Shown here: positions 8,265 through 17,785 of the stretch, in pieces
How positions within the stretch are numbered: position 1 is the first letter of the stretch
How the letters are laid out: each line of letters starts with the position of its first letter
From: Clostridia bacterium
GTDB taxonomy: Bacteria > Bacillota > Clostridia > Saccharofermentanales > Saccharofermentanaceae
Direction: 5' to 3'
DNA length: 64,000 nt
Assembly (NCBI GenBank): GCA_016287245.1
Contig: JAEEWG010000004.1
Coordinates: forward strand, 1-64,000
Notes under the pieces: generated by a model
Told to the model about the DNA's origin: nothing
The model's input: only the letters and a program-made list of their open reading frames with translations
Database searches by the model: none
Made by a program: the position numbers and the translations under genes

Positions 8265-8582
8265 ATGGCATCAGAACAGGTGAATCGAATCCTCGAGGCA
8301 GAAAAGAAGGCCGTCGAGATCGAACAGGACGCAAGGATAAAGGCGGATGAGATCCTGGCAAACGCTCAGAAACAGGCGCAGAAGGATTATCAGGAAGCCC
8401 TTTCGAATGCCAGAAAGAAAGTCGCTAATCTTTACGAAGAGCATAAGACATCCGGCTCGAATGAGAACACCGCCAGCGATGCCGCTTCCGAAAAAGCCGC
8501 GGAGAAGCTCCGCGACGATGCCGAACCGAACCGTGAAGCAGCCATTACCGCCGCTATGAATATTTTAATGGGAAGGAAATAA
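8265..8582 (+). CDS. ntpF: V-type ATPase subunit G/H (peripheral stalk)
   Basis: 105 aa, almost entirely charged helix with the Ala/Glu/Lys/Gln pattern of a coiled coil (EAEKKAVEIEQDARIKADEI). This is the peripheral-stalk partner of subunit E. It is the first gene of the operon, where Enterococcus hirae has ntpF. The start at 8265 follows GAAAGGAAG and matches the usual size; a longer in-frame reading from 8133 runs through the promoter region and is unlikely. The stop lies 5 bases before ntpI. Confidence 0.85.
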   Translation: MASEQVNRILEAEKKAVEIEQDARIKADEILANAQKQAQKDYQEALSNARKKVANLYEEHKTSGSNENTASDAASEKAAEKLRDDAEPNREAAITAAMNILMGRK

Positions 8583-8587
8583 GACGT

Positions 8588-10660
8588 ATGGCCATACTTC
8601 CCATGAAACACATCGAGATCATCGCCATGCAGAAGGACGCCAAGAACATCGTCGACCTCCTGCAGCGTCTCGGCACCGTAGATGTTACGGAACGCGATAT
8701 CAACGATGAGACGGAAGAACTGAACCTTTTCCCTACCCGCACAAGCTTAAACCAGCTCGAGAAAACATCCGCATCGATCCAGCATGCGATCTCCCTGGTC
8801 GAAGAATTCTCGAAAGAAAAGAAACCTTTCCTGTCCGGATTTGCGGGACGTGAGGCCCTTACTCCCGAAGAGTTCGCCGCTCGTGCGGAAAAGAACGACG
8901 AGACCATGAAGATCGTCTATGAGATCGAAGCACTTGACCGCAAGATCGCTTCGGAAACGACGGTCCGAACCCATACACAGCATCAGCTTGATGCGATCCT
9001 CCCCTGGGAGAAGCTTGATATCCCCATGCAGTACACCGGATCCCAGAAGACCTCCTGTATCGTAGGACAGTTCTCGGAGAATTACGACGAGAGATCCTTC
9101 TACGAGGAATTCTGCCGCCAGTACACCGCCATGAAGGAATCCGAGGCGGTCTTAAAGGGGATCTCAGCTGATCAGGAGGAACTGAAGATCCCGGACATTT
9201 ATACGGAGATCGTTTACTCCGCCGCAGATCAGACCTGCGCTTCTTTTATAGTACATAAAAAGGATTATGAGGACGTTCTCGCTACACTGCGCAGGATGTC
9301 TTTTACTGCACCGTCGGATCCGACCAAGCATCCGCCGGAGGTCCGCATCGGAAGACTGAAGAACCGTATCAAGGAAGCAACTCTTGCCATCGAGGAGTCC
9401 CGTGAGAGATTAAAGGATCACGCCAAGAGCCTCGATGACCTCTACTTCCTTTCTGATTATATGATCATGCGTCAGGATAAGTACGACATGCTCGGCAGAC
9501 TGCTCTTTTCGAGCAAGACCTTCATCCTTGACGGCTTTGTCGCTGCGGAAGACTGTGCGCATGTCGAGGAAGTATTAACTTCCAAGTTCGAGCTCGTATT
9601 CGAAAGCCGCGATCCGCTTCCGGACGAAGAGATCCCGGCCAAGTTCAAGAATAATGCATTCGTTACGCCTGTGGAGGACATCGTAGAATCCTATAGCGCA
9701 CCGACCAAGGGCGATATCGACCCGAACCCGGTCATGGCGTTCTTCTACTATTTCTTCTTCGGCATGATGCTTTCCGATGCAGGTTACGGCATCCTCCTGA
9801 TGCTCGGCACCCTGTTCGTTCTCCTGAAGAGAAAGCCGGAAGGCAACAACAAAAAGAACATGATGAAATTCTTCTACTGCGGCATGGCCACCACTTTCTG
9901 GGGCTTCATGTACGGCAGTTTCTTCGGAGATGTCGTGGCTTCGATCTCCAAGGGCTTCGGCTCCGGCAAAGTCTCCCTCGATCCGATCTGGTTCGATCCG
10001 AGTAAAGATCCGATGAAGCTTCTGATCCTGAGCTTCTGCCTCGGCTTCATCCACATCATGCTCGGTCTGGGCGCCAAGTTCTACAGAATGTGTAAAAACG
10101 GAGATGTCATCGGTGCGATCTGTGATGTCTTCTTCTGGTATGTCGCTTTTGGCGGCATCGTTATGGTCATTCTCCCGAGCATCCTCGGTGTATTTACTCC
10201 CTGGACGATCGCTGAAAACGTCCCGATCGTCGAGATCGGCAAGTGGGTCGCGATCGCAGGTGCCGTCGGTATCTTCGTGGCCGGCGGTCATGGTAAGAAA
10301 GGCATTATGGGCAGGCTCATCGGAGGCTTCGGCAGCATCTACGGTGTCACCGGATATTTCAGTGACCTTCTCTCTTATTCCCGTCTCATGGCGTTAGGCC
10401 TCGTTACGGGTATCGTCGGATCGGTGGCAAACTCCATCGGTATCCTCTTCGGAAGCGGATTCGTGAAGCTCCTTATCTTCATCTTCGTATTCTGCTTCTT
10501 CCATGCGATTAATCTGGGCATCAGCGCCCTCGGTGCTTATGTTCATGTTAATAGATTACAGTACGTAGAATTCCTCTCAAAGTTCTACGACGGCGGCGGA
10601 ACGATGTTTACGCCGTTCACTGGTAACACCAAACACTTCAAAATTAAGGAGGACAATTAA
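8588..10660 (+). CDS. ntpI: V-type ATPase subunit I (membrane a subunit)
   Basis: 690 aa. The N-terminal ~370 residues are cytoplasmic and bind the peripheral stalks. From about residue 380 there are seven or eight membrane segments that form the ion half-channels against the proteolipid ring. The conserved SYSRLMALGL motif places the essential arginine near residue 599. Length is normal for a bacterial V-ATPase. It starts 5 bases after ntpF and ends directly against the ntpK start codon, so the operon is tightly coupled. Confidence 0.95.
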   Translation: MAILPMKHIEIIAMQKDAKNIVDLLQRLGTVDVTERDINDETEELNLFPTRTSLNQLEKTSASIQHAISLVEEFSKEKKPFLSGFAGREALTPEEFAARAEKNDETMKIVYEIEALDRKIASETTVRTHTQHQLDAILPWEKLDIPMQYTGSQKTSCIVGQFSENYDERSFYEEFCRQYTAMKESEAVLKGISADQEELKIPDIYTEIVYSAADQTCASFIVHKKDYEDVLATLRRMSFTAPSDPTKHPPEVRIGRLKNRIKEATLAIEESRERLKDHAKSLDDLYFLSDYMIMRQDKYDMLGRLLFSSKTFILDGFVAAEDCAHVEEVLTSKFELVFESRDPLPDEEIPAKFKNNAFVTPVEDIVESYSAPTKGDIDPNPVMAFFYYFFFGMMLSDAGYGILLMLGTLFVLLKRKPEGNNKKNMMKFFYCGMATTFWGFMYGSFFGDVVASISKGFGSGKVSLDPIWFDPSKDPMKLLILSFCLGFIHIMLGLGAKFYRMCKNGDVIGAICDVFFWYVAFGGIVMVILPSILGVFTPWTIAENVPIVEIGKWVAIAGAVGIFVAGGHGKKGIMGRLIGGFGSIYGVTGYFSDLLSYSRLMALGLVTGIVGSVANSIGILFGSGFVKLLIFIFVFCFFHAINLGISALGAYVHVNRLQYVEFLSKFYDGGGTMFTPFTGNTKHFKIKEDN

Positions 10661-11152
10661 ATGAATTGGGGTATGTTACTTGCATTATTTGGAGCTGGAC
10701 TTGCCGTTACAACAAACTGTTTCGGATCGTCCAAAGGCGTAGGTATGGTGGCGGAGGCTGCATCTCCGGTCATCACAGAAGACTCGAGCAAATTCGGTAA
10801 GCTTCTCGTTCTGATGCTTCTTCCGGGTTCCCAGGGTCTCTATGGTCTCGTTATCACCATCCTCTCCCTCACACAGATCGGCGTTCTCGGCGGAGAAGTT
10901 ATTCCGAACTCGGCAGCAGGTGTTGCCCGCGGCGCTCTCTTCCTGATCGCATGTCTCCCGATGGCTCTCGGCGGATTAGCTTCTGCGCTTCTTCAGGCTC
11001 GAGTTGCCCTCACAGGTGTAAACCTCATCTCCAAGCGTCCGCAGGATTCCGGTAAAGCCGTAACCTCCGCTTCCCTCGTTGAGCTTTACGCCCTCTTGAG
11101 CTTCGTAACCTCTCTTCTGATGGTCATGAGCATCAACAGCATTAAGTGGTAA
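10661..11152 (+). CDS. ntpK: V-type ATPase proteolipid subunit K, sodium-type
   Basis: 163 aa, four membrane helices from a duplicated hairpin. Aligning by eye with E. hirae NtpK, the sodium ligands are kept: Leu54, Ser57 (Thr in E. hirae), Gln58, Gln112 and the carboxylate Glu141 (in LVELYALL), plus Tyr61 that hydrogen-bonds the Glu. Only the second hairpin carries the carboxylate, as in other V-type rings. The protein therefore probably moves Na+. The ATG follows the ntpI stop with no gap and has a near-perfect AAGGAGG site, which suits a subunit needed in many copies. Confidence 0.95.
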   Translation: MNWGMLLALFGAGLAVTTNCFGSSKGVGMVAEAASPVITEDSSKFGKLLVLMLLPGSQGLYGLVITILSLTQIGVLGGEVIPNSAAGVARGALFLIACLPMALGGLASALLQARVALTGVNLISKRPQDSGKAVTSASLVELYALLSFVTSLLMVMSINSIKW

Positions 11153-11190
11153 GAAACAACATTACGTTGTGATTGATTTAAGGAGCAGAT

Positions 11191-11781
11191 ATGGCAGGTA
11201 TAGATTCCATCATTGATCGGATCCTCAAGGACGCGCGTGAATCGGCAGATGCACGTGTGGCCAGAGCCGAACAGGATGCTGAAAAACTCATCGCCAAGAA
11301 GAAGGATCAGGCCAAAGAAGAGGAAGCAAAAATGCTTTCCGATGCTCAGCTGGTCATCGATGCCCAGGATAAGCAGAACCGCGCGTCTCAGAACACAAAG
11401 TCGCAGCGTCGTCTTCTTTCCGAGCGCGTCGCCATGATCGATGAGATCGTCGAAGAGGCCAAAAAGCGTATCCGCGCTCTTTCGAAAGAGGAACGTCTTT
11501 CCATGATCGCCGATTTCGTCATCTCCAGCAGTGAAGGAGAAGACGGTGAGCTGATCGTGAGTGCGCAGGATAAAGAAGCGGTCACCGACGCTTTTCTCTC
11601 TGATCTTTCCTCGAAGACAGGATCTAAGATCACGCTTTCGGATAAGGCCGGCGATTTTGATACCGGCTGCATCCTGATCTGCGGAGAATGTGAATATAAC
11701 GGTACTCTGGAAGCACGGGTAAGCGATCTCGACAGCGATATCCGCGACTGCATCAACCAGGTACTGTTTACGAAGAAATAA
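11191..11781 (+). CDS. ntpE: V-type ATPase subunit E (peripheral stalk)
   Basis: 196 aa. Residues 1-95 are a long charged helix (AEQDAEKLIAKKKDQAKEEE) that pairs with the G subunit. The C-terminal half is the globular domain that holds the catalytic head as a stator. An AAGGAG site lies just upstream of the ATG at 11191. It is the fourth gene of the operon, 38 bases after ntpK. Confidence 0.9.
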   Translation: MAGIDSIIDRILKDARESADARVARAEQDAEKLIAKKKDQAKEEEAKMLSDAQLVIDAQDKQNRASQNTKSQRRLLSERVAMIDEIVEEAKKRIRALSKEERLSMIADFVISSSEGEDGELIVSAQDKEAVTDAFLSDLSSKTGSKITLSDKAGDFDTGCILICGECEYNGTLEARVSDLDSDIRDCINQVLFTKK

Positions 11782-11809
11782 TTGTTTAACGAAAGGATCG
11801 CCAGAAGCA

Positions 11810-12796
11810 ATGGGACCTAGTATTTCAAAATATGCCTATGCCGTTTCCGGTGCACATGTTTACGAGAAGTATTTCTTCCGTAAAAGTGACATGGATAAGC
11901 TTTTGGCAGCGCCCACTTACGAGGCGGTAGTTGCGATCCTGCAGGAGCGCGGCTGGCCTATGCCCGAAGATACAAGGGACAGTGGAAAGATCCTGGACCT
12001 TGAACTTTCCCGCGCATGGGACTGGATGCAGAAATCCTCTCCGGATCCGACGATCTTCCGATCATTGGTCCTTCGTAACGATTATCACAATCTCAAGGCC
12101 GGCATTAAGTGCCTGCTGAGCGATTTTGAAGTAGATCAGCAGTTCTGTAAGCCCTCTTCCATTGATCCTTCTCTTATGAAGGAAGCCATTGAGACGCATT
12201 CTTTTGACCAGCTGCCGGCACCGTTTAACAGCCTGGCCGAGGAGGTCTATGATCTTCTCGTTCGAACAGGAGACGGCCAGATGGCAGACGTTCTAATCGA
12301 CAGAAAATGTCTCGAAGAGATCACAAAAGAGGCCGAGTCCTCCGGATGTGACCTTCTAAAGGAAGAGATGGAGATCTATACGGCAACATGCAATATAAAG
12401 ACGGCGTTCCGCGCCATCAAGACCGGCAAGGACAGTTCTTTTCTGGAAAAAGCATTGTCCGACGGCAACAGGACGATCTCAAAAGAGAAGCTTGTCGCCT
12501 GCGCCGGTGCGGAAAAGAAGATGGAGGAGCTTCTCTCCTACCTTTCTACGACATCCTATAGTTCGGGGACGAAATATTTGTCCTCCTCCCCGGCGGATTA
12601 TGAAAAGTGGGTAGATGATCAGATGATCTCCCTTCTCATTCCGACGAAATACTCTCCTCTCGGACCGGAGCCGATGATCGGCTTCTATCTCGGCAAAGAG
12701 GCAGAGATCAGAAATGTAAGGATCGTCCTTGCGGCCAAGCAGAATAACCTGCCGCTGGACGTTGTATCCAAGAGATTAAGGAGGCTGTATGAATAA
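11810..12796 (+). CDS. ntpC: V-type ATPase subunit C (d-type rotor cap)
   Basis: 328 aa, all-helical subunit that sits on the proteolipid ring and links it to the central shaft (DF). Opening residues KYAYAVSGAHVYEKYFF and the repeated RSLVLRNDYHNLKAGIK-type helices are typical of the V-type C/d family. Its 3' end overlaps ntpG by 8 bases, which implies coupled translation. The ribosome-binding site is weak (GAAAGG far from the ATG). Confidence 0.9.
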   Translation: MGPSISKYAYAVSGAHVYEKYFFRKSDMDKLLAAPTYEAVVAILQERGWPMPEDTRDSGKILDLELSRAWDWMQKSSPDPTIFRSLVLRNDYHNLKAGIKCLLSDFEVDQQFCKPSSIDPSLMKEAIETHSFDQLPAPFNSLAEEVYDLLVRTGDGQMADVLIDRKCLEEITKEAESSGCDLLKEEMEIYTATCNIKTAFRAIKTGKDSSFLEKALSDGNRTISKEKLVACAGAEKKMEELLSYLSTTSYSSGTKYLSSSPADYEKWVDDQMISLLIPTKYSPLGPEPMIGFYLGKEAEIRNVRIVLAAKQNNLPLDVVSKRLRRLYE

Positions 12797-13106
12797 GATT
12801 GCCGCCATGGGCGATAGAGACAGTATATACGGCTTCGCTTCCATCGGTCTGGATATCTTTCCTCTTGACCGTATGGACAACCCGGCCACCACGCTTCACA
12901 ATCTGGCCGAGGGCGATTACGCGGTGATCCTGATCACGGAATCGCTCGCCAAGAAGCTGGAAACAGAAATCGATAAATACAGCGACCGGCCACTTCCGGT
13001 CATTCTTCCGATCCCGGGAGTTACAGGGAACGAAGGAATGGGCATGAAGGCCATCTCCAAATCCGTTGAGAAGGCAGTCGGTAGCGACATTTTGAAAGAA
13101 CAGTAA
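12789..13106 (+). CDS. ntpG: V-type ATPase subunit F
   Basis: 105 aa, the small Rossmann-like subunit that binds the DF shaft and modulates ATPase activity (called NtpG in E. hirae, AtpF elsewhere). Recognisable features are the [19 protein letters not shown] opening and the VILPIPG strand. Size is normal. It starts inside the last codons of ntpC, with AGGAGG 4 bases before the ATG, and precedes ntpA by 22 bases. Confidence 0.9.
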   Translation: MNKIAAMGDRDSIYGFASIGLDIFPLDRMDNPATTLHNLAEGDYAVILITESLAKKLETEIDKYSDRPLPVILPIPGVTGNEGMGMKAISKSVEKAVGSDILKEQ

Positions 13107-13128
13107 GAAGGTAAAAGGAGTAAGCAAA

Positions 13129-14895
13129 ATGAGCAATGGATCCATCGTGAAGGTCTCCGGACCACTGGTAATTGCAGAAGGAATGCGTGATGCGAACCTT
13201 TTCGACGTTGTACGTGTAAGTAATGAGCGTCTGATCGGCGAGATCATCGAAATGCATGGCGACCGTGCTTCCATCCAGGTTTATGAAGAGACTGCAGGAC
13301 TTCGCGCAGGCGAGCCGGTAGAATCCACAGGAGTTCCGCTTTCCGTTGAACTCGGACCCGGACTGATCGGTGGTATCTTCGACGGTATCCAGAGACCTCT
13401 GGAATCCATCATGGCACAGATCGGCAACAACCTTTCCCGCGGTATCGAAGTTCCTTCCCTTTCCCGTGAGGCGGTCTGGAAGTTCGAAGCGACAAAGAGC
13501 GCCGGCGATAAGGTCGTCGAAGGCGATACGATCGGTATCGTTCAGGAGACCGAGACAGTTAAGCATAAGATCCTGGTTCCGCCGGGAGTAAATGGCACGA
13601 TCGAATCTATCGCAAGCGGCGAATATAAGCTCGAAGAGCCGGTCGGAAAATTAAAGACCGACAAGGGTGAGGAGATCGACCTGAAGCTGTATCAGCGCTG
13701 GCCGGTCCGTAAAGGTCGTCCGTACGTAAAGAAGCATGCTCCGACGATGCCGCTCGTTACAGGACAGCGTGTTATCGACTGCATGTTCCCGATCGCCAAG
13801 GGCGGTGTTGCTGCTATCCCGGGTCCGTTCGGTTCCGGTAAGACAGTTACCCAGCACCAGCTCGCAAAATGGGCACAGGCAGATATCGTCGTTTATATCG
13901 GCTGCGGTGAGCGTGGTAACGAGATGACCGACGTACTTAACGAGTTCCCGGAACTCATCGACCCATACACAGGAGAGAGCCTGATGAAGCGTACCGTGCT
14001 CATCGCGAACACTTCGGATATGCCGGTTGCTGCCCGTGAGGCTTCCATCTATACAGGTATCACCATTGCTGAATATTTCCGTGACATGGGCTACTCCGTA
14101 GCGCTCATGGCTGACTCCACCTCCCGTTGGGCTGAGGCTCTGCGTGAGATGTCCGGCCGTCTCGAGGAAATGCCTGGTGAAGAAGGTTACCCGGCTTACC
14201 TCGGTTCCCGTCTGGCGCAGTTCTATGAGCGTGCCGGCCGTGTAACGACACTCGGTTCCGAAGGCCTCGAGGGTTCCCTCTCCGCGATCGGCGCCGTATC
14301 TCCTCCGGGTGGTGATATTTCCGAGCCTGTATCTCAGGCAACTCTTCGTATCGTAAAGGTATTCTGGGGTCTTGATGCCGGTCTTGCTTACAAGCGTCAC
14401 TTCCCGGCCATCAACTGGCTTACCAGTTATTCCCTTTATACAGATTCCCTCGCCGGATGGTTCGAAGAGAACGTATCTCCGGAGTGGAACAGTAACCGCG
14501 CCCGCATGATGCTCATATTGCAGGAAGAAGCGGAACTCGAAGAGATCGTTAAACTTGTAGGTATGGATGCGCTTTCCTCTTCCGACCGTCTGAAGATGGA
14601 AGTTGCCAGATCCATTCGTGAGGACTTCCTGCACCAGCTTGCGTTCCACGAAGTTGATACCCACACCTCTTTGAAGAAACAGGACTTCATGATGAAACTG
14701 ATCCTGGATTACTACGACAAGGCATCCAGCACCCTTGAAATGGGCGCTGACATCGAAGCGCTGGTCGCTCTCCCGGTTCGTGAGAAGATCGGCCGTTTCA
14801 AATATGTCACCGAAGATGACTGCGAGAACGAATATGTCTCCATCGGTGCACAGCTGGCGTTCGAACTCTCCGAACTGCTGAACAAGGAGGATTAA
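13129..14895 (+). CDS. ntpA: V-type ATPase catalytic subunit A
   Basis: 588 aa catalytic subunit of the V1 head. Walker A GPFGSGKT is at residues 232-239. The catalytic glutamate region [13 protein letters not shown], the [30 protein letters not shown] block and the long V-type insertion between the N-terminal barrel and the nucleotide domain are all present. Three copies alternate with subunit B. Whether the complex runs as a Na+ pump or an ATP synthase cannot be told from sequence. ntpB starts 3 bases after its stop. Confidence 0.97.
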   Translation: MSNGSIVKVSGPLVIAEGMRDANLFDVVRVSNERLIGEIIEMHGDRASIQVYEETAGLRAGEPVESTGVPLSVELGPGLIGGIFDGIQRPLESIMAQIGNNLSRGIEVPSLSREAVWKFEATKSAGDKVVEGDTIGIVQETETVKHKILVPPGVNGTIESIASGEYKLEEPVGKLKTDKGEEIDLKLYQRWPVRKGRPYVKKHAPTMPLVTGQRVIDCMFPIAKGGVAAIPGPFGSGKTVTQHQLAKWAQADIVVYIGCGERGNEMTDVLNEFPELIDPYTGESLMKRTVLIANTSDMPVAAREASIYTGITIAEYFRDMGYSVALMADSTSRWAEALREMSGRLEEMPGEEGYPAYLGSRLAQFYERAGRVTTLGSEGLEGSLSAIGAVSPPGGDISEPVSQATLRIVKVFWGLDAGLAYKRHFPAINWLTSYSLYTDSLAGWFEENVSPEWNSNRARMMLILQEEAELEEIVKLVGMDALSSSDRLKMEVARSIREDFLHQLAFHEVDTHTSLKKQDFMMKLILDYYDKASSTLEMGADIEALVALPVREKIGRFKYVTEDDCENEYVSIGAQLAFELSELLNKED

Positions 14896-14898
14896 GAC

Positions 14899-16275
14899 AT
14901 GGCAAAAGAGTACCGTACCATAAGTGAAGTCGCCGGACCGCTGATGATGGTCCGTGGTGTCACGGATGTAAGTTATAACGAGCTCGGTGAGATCGAGCTT
15001 GCAAATGGCGAGAAGCGCCGCTGCCGTGTTCTTGAGATCGACGGCACCAATGCTCTCGTACAGCTCTTCGAAAGCGGCGCAGGTATTAACCTGGCCGACA
15101 GTAAAGTAAGATTCTCCGGCAAGCAGATGGAGCTTCCGGTAAGTAAGGATATGCTCGGCCGTGTATTCGATGGTCTCGGCCGTCCGATCGACGATGGCCC
15201 GGAGATCATCCCGGACAAGAGGCTCGACGTTAACGGCCTTCCGATGAACCCGGCCGCCAGAAACTTCCCGAACGAGTTTATCCAGACCGGTGTTTCCGCT
15301 ATCGATGGTCTGAACACACTGGTTCGTGGTCAGAAGCTCCCGATCTTCTCGGCATCCGGTCTTCCGCATGCCAACCTCGCTGCCCAGATCGCCCGTCAGG
15401 CAAAGGTAAGAGGCACCGACGAGAAGTTCGCCGTTGTATTCGCAGCTATCGGTATCACGTTCGAGGAAGCAAACTTCTTCATGGACAGCTTTAAAGAGAC
15501 CGGCGCTATCGATAGAACAGTACTTTTCATCAACCTTGCAAATGACCCGGCTGTTGAGCGTATCGCGACACCGCGTATGGCGCTGACCGCTGCCGAGTAT
15601 CTCGCATTCGATCTCGACATGCACGTTCTGGTCATCCTCACAGATATCACGAACTACGCGGATGCTCTCCGTGAGGTCTCCGCCGCAAGAAAAGAAGTTC
15701 CGGGCCGCCGTGGTTATCCGGGTTACATGTACACCGACCTTGCGTCCCTGTACGAAAGAGCCGGCCGTCAGAAGGGCAAGAGCGGATCTATCACCATGAT
15801 TCCGATCCTGACCATGCCTGAGGACGATAAGACCCACCCGATCCCTGACCTTACCGGTTATATCACTGAGGGACAGGTCATCCTTTCCCGTGACCTTTAC
15901 AGAAAGGGCATCATGCCGCCGATCGACGTTCTTCCGTCGCTTTCCCGTCTGAAGGATAAGGGTATCGGCGAAGGCAAGACCCGTGAGGATCACAGTAACA
16001 CCATGAACCAGCTCTTCTCTGCTTACGCACGTGGTAAAGAGGCAAAAGAGCTCATGGTCATCTTAGGTGAGGCCGCTCTTACCGACATGGATAAACTCTA
16101 CGCGAAGTTCTCGGATGCTTTCGAAAAAGAATACGTCTCCCAGGGCTTCAATAAGGACAGAGACATCGAAGAGACCTTAGACCTCGGCTGGAAGCTTCTC
16201 CGTATCCTCCCGAGATCGGAGCACAAGCGTATCAGCGATAAGCTCCTCGATAAGTATTACGACGAGAAAAAGTAA
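14899..16275 (+). CDS. ntpB: V-type ATPase regulatory subunit B
   Basis: 458 aa non-catalytic nucleotide-binding subunit. It lacks a Walker A loop, as expected (the equivalent region reads [17 protein letters not shown]), and contains [17 protein letters not shown] and [22 protein letters not shown], hallmarks of V-type B subunits. The start at 14899 has AAGGAGG overlapping the end of ntpA. It is part of the tightly packed V1 block A-B-D. Confidence 0.97.
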   Translation: MAKEYRTISEVAGPLMMVRGVTDVSYNELGEIELANGEKRRCRVLEIDGTNALVQLFESGAGINLADSKVRFSGKQMELPVSKDMLGRVFDGLGRPIDDGPEIIPDKRLDVNGLPMNPAARNFPNEFIQTGVSAIDGLNTLVRGQKLPIFSASGLPHANLAAQIARQAKVRGTDEKFAVVFAAIGITFEEANFFMDSFKETGAIDRTVLFINLANDPAVERIATPRMALTAAEYLAFDLDMHVLVILTDITNYADALREVSAARKEVPGRRGYPGYMYTDLASLYERAGRQKGKSGSITMIPILTMPEDDKTHPIPDLTGYITEGQVILSRDLYRKGIMPPIDVLPSLSRLKDKGIGEGKTREDHSNTMNQLFSAYARGKEAKELMVILGEAALTDMDKLYAKFSDAFEKEYVSQGFNKDRDIEETLDLGWKLLRILPRSEHKRISDKLLDKYYDEKK

Positions 16276-16293
16276 GAAAGAGACGGAAGAGAC

Positions 16294-17001
16294 ATGGCAA
16301 CCGCGAATGTAAATCCGACAAGAATGGAACTGACACGCTTGAAGAAGCGCCTGGTTACCGCGCGCCGCGGACACAAGCTTCTCAAGGACAAGCGTGACGA
16401 ACTCATGCGCCAGTTCCTCGAAGCTGTACGTGAGAACAAGCGCATCCGCCGCGAAGTGGAAGCAAAGCTCGAAGTTGCCAACCAGCACATGTCTGTCGCC
16501 AGATCCCTGATGTCCAATCAGGCGATCGCCGTCGCCATGATGTACCATAAGCAGAGCATGTCTCTGGAAGTATCGGAAAAGAACGTCATGAGCGTTAAGG
16601 TTCCGGTATTTAAAGCACAGTATAAGACCGCGGATGAGGGAGATATCTATTCTTATGGCTACTCCTTCACCCCGATCGACTTAGATGATGCGATCCTCGC
16701 ACTTTCTGACATCATGCCCGATCTGATCGCTCTTGCGGAGATCGAGAAGAAATGTCAGCTCATGGCTTCCGAGATCGAGAAGACCCGCCGTCGTGTTAAC
16801 GCGCTCGAGCACGTCATGATCCCGGACTATGAGGAGAAGATCCGCTACATTACCATGAAACTGGACGAAAGCGAGCGTTCCGCGACCACGCGTCTTATGA
16901 AGGTCAAGGACATGATGATCGAAAAGACGATCCGTGAGAGACTTGCCAGAGAGCAGCTCTTCGAACAGGAAATTGCCGAAACTACTGAGGCGCAGACCTG
17001 A
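16294..17001 (+). CDS. ntpD: V-type ATPase subunit D (central shaft)
   Basis: 235 aa, long N- and C-terminal helices that form the rotating coiled-coil shaft inside the A3B3 head. The opening NPTRMELTRLKKRLVTARRG is diagnostic for the family. It is the last recognised V-ATPase gene; no homologue of ntpH or ntpJ follows. A membrane protein gene starts 40 bases later on the same strand. Confidence 0.95.
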   Translation: MATANVNPTRMELTRLKKRLVTARRGHKLLKDKRDELMRQFLEAVRENKRIRREVEAKLEVANQHMSVARSLMSNQAIAVAMMYHKQSMSLEVSEKNVMSVKVPVFKAQYKTADEGDIYSYGYSFTPIDLDDAILALSDIMPDLIALAEIEKKCQLMASEIEKTRRRVNALEHVMIPDYEEKIRYITMKLDESERSATTRLMKVKDMMIEKTIRERLAREQLFEQEIAETTEAQT

Positions 17002-17041
17002 CCGTCTTTCCCGTCATCCCTGATGGAGATCAAAAGGGATC

Positions 17042-17776
17042 ATGTTCTTCTGGTTTTTCTTTTTTAATCCGAACAGTGGAAGTAACGGGACAGACCGTCC
17101 TGCGCCGACCTCGCGTGAAATGAAACTGTGGGGCGGCCTGGGTCTTACTTTCTTTGCTGTTCTTTTCCTGACATTCCTTTTTCTTTTCATCTCCCTGTTT
17201 ATTCCTAAAACAGGTTCATTTGACGAATTCTTCCCCGAAGGAGAGATCGATTGCTATTTAAGCGGAGTCAGTGAAGAACACGGCTATGAAGTCATCCTCA
17301 TAACCAAAGAGGACCCCAAGATCTTTACGACCCCTGTCACCTACAACAGATACCGTGAAATGGATTATATCTATACTACTGAATCAGATGAGACCTGCTA
17401 CCGTCTCAGAATATTCCATACCGGCGCAGATGAGTATTTCGTTTCCACTTACGATGCCCCCTCGACGGAAGAAGCATGGAAAGACTATAAAAGTGCAAAG
17501 CAGGAAGGTATTCGCCACAAAAACCGTTTCACCATGCTCTTCACGAGTATCTTCGTACTCATAAATGCCATCGGTACTTTCTTCTGTGTAAGATTTCTTA
17601 TCCGCGTCATCAGGAATGAACGTATCCAGAAAAAGATCCAGGCTTTTGCAGAAACGTCTTCATCTGAAGAAGGGGCACCTGAGGTACCGGAAGAAAAAGA
17701 TCTTCTTGCGGAAGAGATGTCCGATGAGGCAAAGATCAACAGCATCGACCCGGTAAACAATTCCTGGCACAAGTAA
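17042..17776 (+). CDS. Unknown two-helix membrane protein downstream of the V-ATPase
   Basis: 244 aa, not recognised. It opens with MFFWFFFFNP, has a strong membrane helix at ~31-54 and another at ~163-190, and between them a ~110-residue domain facing outside if the N-terminus is in. The C-terminal tail is acidic (EEGAPEVPEEKDLLAEEM). AAAGGG lies 4 bases before the ATG. Its position 40 bases after ntpD suggests co-transcription with the V-ATPase, but no sequence feature links it to the enzyme. It converges with hydF, 9 bases between stops. Confidence 0.7.
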   Translation: MFFWFFFFNPNSGSNGTDRPAPTSREMKLWGGLGLTFFAVLFLTFLFLFISLFIPKTGSFDEFFPEGEIDCYLSGVSEEHGYEVILITKEDPKIFTTPVTYNRYREMDYIYTTESDETCYRLRIFHTGADEYFVSTYDAPSTEEAWKDYKSAKQEGIRHKNRFTMLFTSIFVLINAIGTFFCVRFLIRVIRNERIQKKIQAFAETSSSEEGAPEVPEEKDLLAEEMSDEAKINSIDPVNNSWHK

Positions 17777-17785
17777 GAAAAAAGA

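Noticed and set aside
13651..15993. A 780-codon open frame antisense to ntpA and ntpB
   Set aside because: It runs opposite two highly conserved genes. Long antisense frames arise here from codon bias, and the product has no recognisable domain.
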